Below are positions 57,901-64,000 of a stretch of DNA of 64,000 nt, one piece after another. Position 1 is the stretch's first letter; each line of letters starts with the position of its first letter. A program made the position numbers and the translations under genes. The notes below the pieces were generated by a model. The model did not search any database. It worked only from the letters and a program-made list of their open reading frames with translations, and was not told the DNA's origin. Source of the stretch: Pegoplata infirma (Eukaryota; Arthropoda; Insecta; Diptera; Anthomyiidae); NCBI GenBank assembly GCA_963921195.1, contig OY992540.1:10157266-10221265 (forward strand), in the 5' to 3' direction.

Positions 57901-59819
57901 GCTGGTTAAGTTCTTGAATGAGCAAAATCGGACCAGGAAGGAAAAACTTCCTCCTTGAAGAACTAAAACTACCCCAGCAAAATATTTTTTTTACAAGTTT
58001 TATTTGTATATTTGTTCAATAAATGAAACATTTTAATGCCATATGAAGTTCATCCATGCCAAGGGGGATCAGGAAAGCGAATTTTTCGGTCCGCCCCTTT
58101 TTGGGGGCGTGTATAGAAAAAATAATTTAAATAATGATAAATTTTTATTAATTAGGTGCAAAAAATGACATCTATTTTTTTTGGCAACGTTTATCGCGAG
58201 GGGAAGGTGTCCCCCATAGTCTCCCGGTAAACCCCCCCTACGCCAAAAAACGTCCCCTCCATTTGTTTTTGGTAGCTTTATTACATGTTCAAGGGTTCCG
58301 TGTTTTTTTCCAAAAACAAAAAAAAACGACTAAAAGATTAAAAAAAAAACATTTTGTTAAATTTTTTTTCTCAAATGCTGTGTTTTTATGTATTTTTGAT
58401 AATTCGTTAATAAAAAACTACAATATTTCCATAAATCACTTTTTTCAGATAAATTTGTAAATTTATGAGATTTTGTGAAAAACAAAAATTGGATTTTAAA
58501 TAAAATTTAAAATAATATAAATACATATTATGCGTTCTTTCTTTGATTACTTTGATAGCACATTATGTACACTTTAATTTCCATTTTTTTTTTTATTAAT
58601 TTATCGCTTTTCATTCCAAAGTTACAGCAAAAATTGTGAACTATGGCCTCTGTTCTGTGTTTCACAACTTTGCAATTCACATGAAAATTTCCGAATCACA
58701 TGAAATTAAGTTAAGTGTTTTGTTGATCACGTTTTCATTCCAAGTTGAAATCGAATAATTAAAATTTAAAAAGTTATGAGGAAAAAAGTGCATTCGTTTT
58801 ACTTTCACCAAATTTTATTTATGTGAAACAAAACGAAAAAGAAATTCGGATGTGAAATCTAGAACACCAAAAATATTCGGAAATTTTCATTTTCACATTT
58901 TTTATGTGATTTTTTGGAACAGCGGCCTATAACCCTTTTTTCCGATAAACAAAAAAACGGCTAAAAGGTTAAAAAATTTTTTTCCAATTTTTTTTTTTCC
59001 AAAATGTGTATTTTTACGTGTTTATATTAGTTCATTAATACAAAATATAATATTCTAAAATTACTGCTTATCTGAATTAATCGCCATTTTGGGTACCATC
59101 GAACCCACTGTGCAGCGGCCTGAAACTCAGTTTTACTTACGTGATTGTGAATAAAAAAAAAAAAAAAAAATGCGTGAGTCGATTTTTTGTCAATATTTCC
59201 TTTCGTCCCGAAAAAAGCAAAACAATTTTATAAAATTTCGTTAAACTTTAAATTTTTTCAAAAATGTTGTTAGATTTTTTATTTATTTTTTTTTTATAAA
59301 TAAAAGTTTTGTGAGTGTAAAAGTTTTGTAAAGTAAAGCTTGTGTGAATATACGAGTGTAAGTTGTTTTTAATTTACTCACGTGATTGTAAGTGAGTGTA
59401 AGTTTTCTTTAATTTACTCATGTGATTGTAAAAGAGTGTGATTAGAAAAAACATGTTCCTGAGTGAGTGTTCGTGGTTGGAAAATTCATGTCGTGAGTGT
59501 GAGTCAAAAGTCACACTCCCATCTCTAGTATGAATCACAAAATTCTAAATTAGAAAGAAAAAAACTCAATTTTGATTTCCTTTTTGGATACATCATTTTA
59601 AAAACATTTATTTTATTCATATTTTCTTTTCATATTTTTGTTTGTTTTACTTGTACAATCATTTATATTTAAACTTAATATTTTTAAGTGATTTTTTAAA
59701 TAATTATATTATATTTTTGTTTTCTTTTTCTTCTTCTTTAACAGGACATTCCAACATTTTCTCAAAAACTAACTCAACTGATACAAGATGCACATTGTGT
59801 ACATTTAACGCAAACATAA
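45992..59819 (+). CDS. ebo: Exportin-6 (ellipsoid body open)
   Basis: Eleven coding exons join in phase into 1047 codons: 45992-45994, 46083-46600, 49949-50101, 50181-50563, 51614-51807, 51877-52292, 52353-52908, 52988-53157, 55056-55265, 55334-55799 and 59745-59819 (TAA). The first exon is just ATG before GTGAGT. Family-matching blocks include N-R-KREIE near the N-terminus, TTSEE-x6-ED, DxQTEWQxYL with a DN-linked acid patch, REQL with EKIL, and the C-terminal D-P-FxQ. The importin-beta-like HEAT-repeat karyopherin exports profilin-actin from the nucleus with RanGTP. In exon 5 an upstream acceptor (TTTTAAG at 51613) keeps family length; the nearby CACAG at 51639 would lose eight residues. 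The exon 5 donor (GTATTA) is weak. Introns 2, 4, 8 and 10 are long and transposon-filled. Confidence 0.95.
46601..49948. other. Exportin-6 intron 2, repeat-filled
   Basis: A 3.3 kb intron with no gene. It carries Helentron-like fragments (about 47384-47560 and 49312-49520), a GTGAGTG-word block (47830-49179) beginning TAGAGATGGG and ending CATCTCTA without matching 8-bp flanks, two palindromes around TAGTGCAT (48368-48412 and 48474-48510) and a perfect hairpin at 48952. Confidence 0.6.
48952..49006. repeat. Perfect 24-bp inverted repeat
   Basis: GTAAGCAGGTTTGTAAGGGA plus four bases and the exact inverse, separated by a 7-base loop CAACTCA. It would form a stable hairpin in the intron 2 transcript. 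Confidence 0.85.
50564..51613. other. Exportin-6 intron 4, repeat-filled
   Basis: Non-coding. Decayed direct repeats with CTTATYYCGTGACAG and GACAATAGGACATAT words recur in intron 10 near 56640-56880. The 3' part (51318-51480) is the inverse of 53508-53668. Confidence 0.55.
51318..51480 (+). repeat. Left member of an inverted pair flanking exons 5-8
   Basis: It contains GGTTGTGTTCCTTGG, CATGTCCAGTGACATGTCAC, ATATGAAAGGTGT and GGTCATTTGGGTCCG. The same block occurs in reverse at 53508-53668, so the pair brackets exons 5-8. Confidence 0.75.
53508..53668 (-). repeat. Right member of an inverted pair flanking exons 5-8
   Basis: On the minus strand it reads GGTTGTGTTCCTAGG, CATGTCCAGTGACATGTCAC, ATATGAAAGGTGT, GGTTTGGGTCCGGG and AGGTCACGTGACCT. 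It lies in intron 8. Confidence 0.75.
53746..54369 (+). mobile_element. Helentron/DINE-1-like element, nearly complete
   Basis: It starts with a hairpin (TATACCCTCCACTT / AGAGGGTATATATA). It runs through CATTCTGTTTGTAACTCATC, a GTCTGTCC/GTCTGTCT microsatellite (53880-53916) and the GGTTCAGCGGTTCAAAAGTT block. It ends with a GC hairpin TTCGGCAATGCCGAA, TTTAAC and TTTTTTACTTGTT. A 5' hairpin, a TCTG-type microsatellite and a 3' hairpin describe DINE-1/Helentrons, but the name rests on structure. Fragments lie at 262, 1785, 47384, 49312 and 57705. Confidence 0.6.
54580..54770 (-). mobile_element. tRNA-derived SINE, second copy
   Basis: Same family and strand as the SINE at 45268: B box GGTTCGATTCC, CGCTACAACGAGACG body, A-rich tail towards the left. 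It has diverged from the first copy by roughly a tenth and a target duplication is not clear. It lies in intron 8 of exportin-6. Confidence 0.75.
55819..56599 (+). mobile_element. Second Helentron-like family, near full length
   Basis: The 5' end is ATGCCCTACACCACTCTGTG with a short hairpin to GTGGTATAATG. The 3' end is a hairpin GGTCGGTCTTGACCGACTA, then TAATTTTCTTACTTGTTT. The shared CTTACTTGTT terminus links it to the element at 53746. It begins only about 20 bp after the exon 10 donor. Confidence 0.55.
56600..58644. other. Exportin-6 intron 10, remnant repeats
   Basis: No gene. It holds intron-4-like direct repeats (56640-56880), a damaged GGCC..CTGTTC element (about 56933-57132) and a Helentron fragment (about 57705-57850). 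A stretch near 57560-58250 is unassigned. Confidence 0.5.
58645..58927. mobile_element. GGCCKCTGTTC-TIR element with 3-bp duplication (copy 2)
   Basis: GGCCTCTGTTCTGTG at the left and GGAACAGCGGCC at the right, with TAT on both sides (58642-58644 and 58928-58930). Reversed relative to the copy at 40359. Confidence 0.75.
59100..59530. repeat. GTGAGTG-word block of the TAGAGATGGGC family
   Basis: Repeats of ACTCACGTGATTGTAAGTGA end at CACACTCCCATCTCTA, matching the right end of the hAT-like element at 338. The left end is not resolved. Confidence 0.55.
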
Positions 59820-61470
59820 AATAAAATTCAAATATCCATTAAATCAAATCTACCCTCTATATAATTATAATAATTATAAATTATTACAATAATAATAATA
59901 ATTACTCATCGGTCATCATCATGTATTTCATAAATATTTTCACTTTTTTATAATTAAAAATGTGTGTAGCATTTTTATATATTATATATTTAAGTATAAA
60001 TATGTGTAGTTAACCATTAAACCTCCTCCTTTTCCACTTTCATAAACTATATTTATAATTAATTTTCATTGTATGTATAACAAAAAATACTGTGTTTTTT
60101 TCATCTTAAGTAATTTTTTAATTTGTTTATTTTTCTCCTTGTAGATTTTTGTTAAAGGTACTTTTTTTTCCTTAAAAAAACATTATTAAATTTAAAATTT
60201 CATTTGTTTTTTTTTTTTATTTTCTTAAAAAAGTTATTTTTTTTTGTGTTTTGTTTATTTTTATAAAATATATTTATATATTTTGTTTAATTTTTATATT
60301 TTAAATTATTTGCACTTTCTAAATTGTGCTTTAAACAATTATTTATAACTCTCTCTATATATAAATCTCTAAATTTTATTCATAACATCATTATACTATA
60401 TATTTAAAATACAAAATTCGAGCTTATTAAAACAAATTTTTAATTGGAAATATTATTTTCATTTGTCTAAATTTATTAAATTATATAGTAATAAAAATAT
60501 ATAGCTATTCAATTATTATTTTTTTGCTTTGTTTACAAATTAAAAAAAATATATAAAAAGAAGCACAGTGTTTTATCAATATCAATAAATTTTTAATAAA
60601 ACGTATTAAGTATTTACTTGTAATTGTAATTAAATGTGTTTTAATTAAGGAAACTTAATAGGAGACGTTTCAAAACATGTTAGTATTTAATCCAGATTTA
60701 CTTACCCGTAATTTTGAAGGGTCAACAGTTTGATATTGTATAAAATGTTCTATATTTATTTTTATTTTAAAATGATTTTTGAAGTATAAAGTGTGATTTA
60801 TTATTAAAACAATAAATGGTTCGTCTTTACATTAAAGGTTCTTCTCTTTGCCGATTTAAATGATTTTTAATTGTTTTTATTTATGGGATATGATTTTTGA
60901 TTTTTTTAAGTTACTAACTTTATTAGGGTTTTTTTATGGAAACTACAATAAATTCAAAATTTTTGGTTGAAGTTATCGAAATTTTCATCGAAAAACCATA
61001 AAAAATTAGCAACTAGTTACTTGAAAAACAAACAAGTATTATACACCCATTACGTCACTAAAATATTACCTTTATAAATATACCTTGGGTTCAGCTAACA
61101 GAAAGTTTATTATTTGGTAAGAAAATTAGAGCATACCTTAAGGAGCTTGTATAATAGGGCGCAATATTTTTTTTTTCGAATTCGCTCAATATAAACCAGG
61201 GATGGAAAAGTTGATACAAATGTTAAAAGTATGTTGATACGCCCGCGACACATTTAATACTTTTTCACAATTAACCGGATTTTAACTTTTTCATTTATTT
61301 TATTTTACTTATTTGCACAACTTTTTTCTACATGCAAAAAATAGTAAACTAATTAGCCAAATTTTTGGTAAATATACAACTCACCAAGTGCTTTTGCAAA
61401 ATTTAGCCAATTTTTTAGACAGTTTTACCCGATTTTGTTACAATTTTTACAAAACCTAAACTTGCTTGTG
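59820..61470 (+). other. Exportin-6 3' UTR and AT-rich flank
   Basis: AATAAA-like words follow the stop closely (near 59820) and again near 60581-60595, so the 3' end cannot be placed. Nothing else is recognised in this very AT-rich stretch. Confidence 0.45.
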
Positions 61471-61553
61471 TATTGGTTATATTTCAAAAACTAAGCGGGA
61501 TATAGAAAAAAGGATGACATTTTTCCCATTATTATCACTCTGTAAGCTCTTTA

Positions 61554-63404
61554 ATAATAATAATAATAAGCCCTGCTTTGCATCTTCCGATTTAAAGCCG
61601 CCTCTATACTGGGCATAGGCTATCTATAAGTAGTCTCCAACTCTCTCTCCTCCTAGCTATGTTGCCAAGTTCACTGATGTTGTTTATCTTTCTTTCTCGG
61701 TTTGCGTTGATTTCACTTAATGTGGAACGTCTCCAGGTAGTTTTTGGCCGCCCTCTTCTTCTACTACCCTGTGGATTGTATGAAAGTGCTTGTCTGCATA
61801 TTTCTTCTGGAGGTTTACGTAGTGTATGACCAATCCATCCGAATTTACGTTTACGTATCTCAATGTTTACGTCTTTCACGTTTGTACGCATCCCCAGTTG
61901 TTCATTTGAAATTCTATTTGGCCAAAATATTTTAAGAATTTTGCGTAAACAGCGGTTAACGAACACCCGTAGTTTATTTTTAATTTCTTCCGTTACAAGC
62001 CACGTTTCACAACCGTAAAGCAGTACTGATAATACACAGGATTTAAATACGTTTATCTTCGTTTTAACGCTATACACATTATTGGTCCACACTTTGCTCA
62101 GTGTAGTAAATGCGCCAAGAGCCTTTCTAACTCTACTTTCAACATCTTTGTCAGCACCACCATCTTCGCTTACTACACTACCAAGGTATTGGTATTCGTT
62201 CACCCTTTCTACTAATACACCATTTAAGTTTAAGGGTTCGTCTGAAACAGGATTGATGCGCATTTCTTTAGTTTTTTTTATGTTTATTTTCAGACCCATT
62301 TTCTGGGATTCGTTCGCCAAGTCGTCTAGTTTATCCTGCATATCTTGCTGCCTATGTGCAAACTCACACTTATCATCGGCATAGTCTAGTGACTCCAGTC
62401 TTACTGTAGGGTCAAGTGGATTCCATACAATACCCCTTGGCTCTCTTGTAGCACGTTTGGAAACTGCGTCTATCACAATTAAAAATAATAGCGGAGACAA
62501 TAAACATCCTTGTCTTACCCCTGAAATGGTGCGAAAGGGATCGGATAGCTTGCCACCGTGAAGTACGCTTGTTTTGAAACCATCATAACTAATGCGTATA
62601 AGTTGTACTATTTTTTCAGGTACACCCATGTTTTTTAGTTCATTCCATATACAATCTCTACTTATGGAATCAAATGCCTTCTCGTAATCGACGAAAAGAA
62701 CATACAGCGGTGATTGAAATTCAACAGCTTGTTCAATTATAATTCGGAGAGTGCTGATTTGATCGACACAGGAACGCCCACATCTAAAACCAGCTTGTTC
62801 TCGACGTAATTTAACATCAACAAACTTTAACATTCTTTGTAAAATAATTTTCATGAAGACTTTGAAGACCACTGGCAAGAGCGTTATACCTCTCCAGTTG
62901 TTGCAGTCAGTACCATCTCCTTTTTTTAACAACTTTACAACTACACCTTGTAGCCAATCATTAGGAAACACCTCTTCTCTCCATATGTCACAAAATAGTG
63001 GATGCAGAATGTCTGTAAACAATTGTGGATCACCCTTAATTACCTCAGCGGGGATGTTGTCGATACCAGCGGATTTACAATTTTTTAAAGATTTTATAGC
63101 TTCAGTAATTTCTGTTTTTGTAGGTAGGTCAGTTCTAATAGGAAGTGTTGCTGTGTTGGAACTTTGAGTTTGGGTTACACCTTCGTTTTGCGTATTTAAA
63201 ACACTTTCAAAATGTTCTTTCCATCGCTTGAGCTGGTCATCAATATTTGTTAACAATCTTCCATCCTTATCCTTTACTGGTAATGATCTCTTGCTGTTCT
63301 TGTTAGCGATTTGTTTGGTAATGTCGTAAAGAACTTTCAGGTTAGCAGTTGCCGCAGCATTTTCCGCTTGGGTGGCTAGCCCATCAATGTATTCTTTTTT
63401 TTCG
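61554..63404 (-). mobile_element. RTE-clade LINE, 5'-truncated, with target duplication
   Basis: A 12-bp duplication GTAAGCTCTTTA (61542-61553 and 63405-63416) flanks it, and on the minus strand the 3' end is a TTATTATTATTA microsatellite, as in RTE elements. Removing it restores the tandem-repeat unit exactly. The endonuclease domain is missing at the 5' end. Confidence 0.88.
61604..63404 (-). pseudogene. RTE-type reverse transcriptase, open but truncated
   Basis: The frame stays open through the body of the element. It is read from the truncation point at 63404 because no true initiator is present; an internal start would be arbitrary. Counting from the codon at 63256, reverse transcriptase blocks are SAGIDNIPAEV (about 62-72), WRGITLLP (121-128), the catalytic FVDYEKAFD with D190, SGVRQGCLLSP (245-255) and YADD at 292-295. 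The C-terminal region with YGCETW, ISNEQL and WIGHTLRK and a RGRPKTTWRR motif is typical of RTE elements. The catalytic residues and frame are intact, so truncation is the main lesion. The product would act in element reverse transcription; it has no host role that I can see. Confidence 0.9.
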
Positions 63405-64000
63405 GTAAGCTCTTTAGTGATCCCAAATCAATTTTTTTCTTTGCTAGATTTTTAAATTGCAAATAACTTTTTAAATAATCAAGATACAAGCAAAAGGATG
63501 TTTGTTTTGTATTTTAGTTATATCTCAAAAACTTAGCGGGATAGAGAAAAATGGATTACATTTTTGCCATTATTATCCCTCTGTAACCTCTTTAGTGATC
63601 CCAGATCAATTTTTTTTTTGCTAGATTTTTAAATTGCAAATAACTTTTAAATAATCAAGATACAAGCAAAAGGATTTTGTATTTCGAATCTCAAAAACTA
63701 AGCAAGATAGAGCAAAATGGATGAAATTTTTGCCATTTATATCACTCCATAACCCCTTTAGCGATCCCAGATTAATTTTTTCTTATTTTTTAAATAAGTA
63801 AGATACAAAAGCAAAAAGTCGTTTACTTTGTATTTTGGTTATATCTCAAAAACTAAACGAGAAAGAGCAAAATGGATAACATTTTGACAATACTACCCTT
63901 CCATAACCCCTTTAGCGATCCCAAATCAATTGTTTCCTTACTATATTTTTAAATTGCGAATAACTTCTTAAATAAGCAAGATACAAGCAAAAATACGTTT

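Larger units (their letters stand above)
61471..64000. repeat. Tandem repeat of about 160 bp, split by a LINE
   Basis: Units contain ATATCTCAAAAACTAAGCGG, ATAGAGAAAAATGG and then CTCTTTAGTGATCCCAGATC; unit starts recur near 63417, 63590, 63750 and 63908 and run off the window. The portion before 61553 is the left part of one unit and continues at 63417. The phrase AAAACTAAGCCAGATAGAGC also occurs inside the elements at 4312 and 10402. Confidence 0.7.

Overview
The window is nuclear DNA of a higher fly, probably a calyptrate such as a blow fly or house fly. The evidence is very AT-rich sequence, GT-AG introns, fly-type orthologues, and copia, RTE, Helentron-like and TIR elements packed around the genes. 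The species cannot be fixed from the sequence alone.

Three host genes are supported. (1) A 990-codon C2H2 zinc-finger gene lies on the minus strand (6310-16866). A short first exon carries CRIC and a 2.8 kb second exon carries the matching CRVC, so a ZAD-like N-terminus is split by a 7.6 kb intron. (2) Nup160, a Y-complex nucleoporin, lies on the plus strand (35033-40234); seven exons join into 1442 codons. (3) Exportin-6 (Drosophila ebo) lies on the plus strand (45992-59819); eleven exons join into 1047 codons, and the first coding exon supplies only the ATG. All junctions of the three genes are phase-consistent. Genes 2 and 3 both act in nucleocytoplasmic transport and lie head to tail about 5.8 kb apart.

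The rest is mobile or repetitive DNA. 1-5.8 kb holds Helentron-like and hAT-like pieces and a CATACATGGGA-TIR element. 9.1-16.7 kb (zinc-finger intron) holds several foldback elements and the RNase H end of a LINE. 16.9-35 kb is a transposon graveyard. Its centre is a copia-type LTR retrotransposon (20441-27947) with identical LTRs and a CTCAT target duplication, holding four successively nested DNA elements. A second nest (30549-34829) abuts Nup160 and contains a 1.9 kb minisatellite. 41.3-44.3 kb is a nest of one TTA/TAA-target family. Exportin-6 introns carry Helentron-like elements, a tRNA-derived SINE and inverted repeats. 61.5-64 kb is a tandem repeat split by an RTE-clade LINE with a 12-bp target duplication.

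Target duplications and TIRs were read by eye. Superfamily names for non-coding elements are inferences from TSD length and terminal motifs. No virus, CRISPR array or host RNA gene was found.
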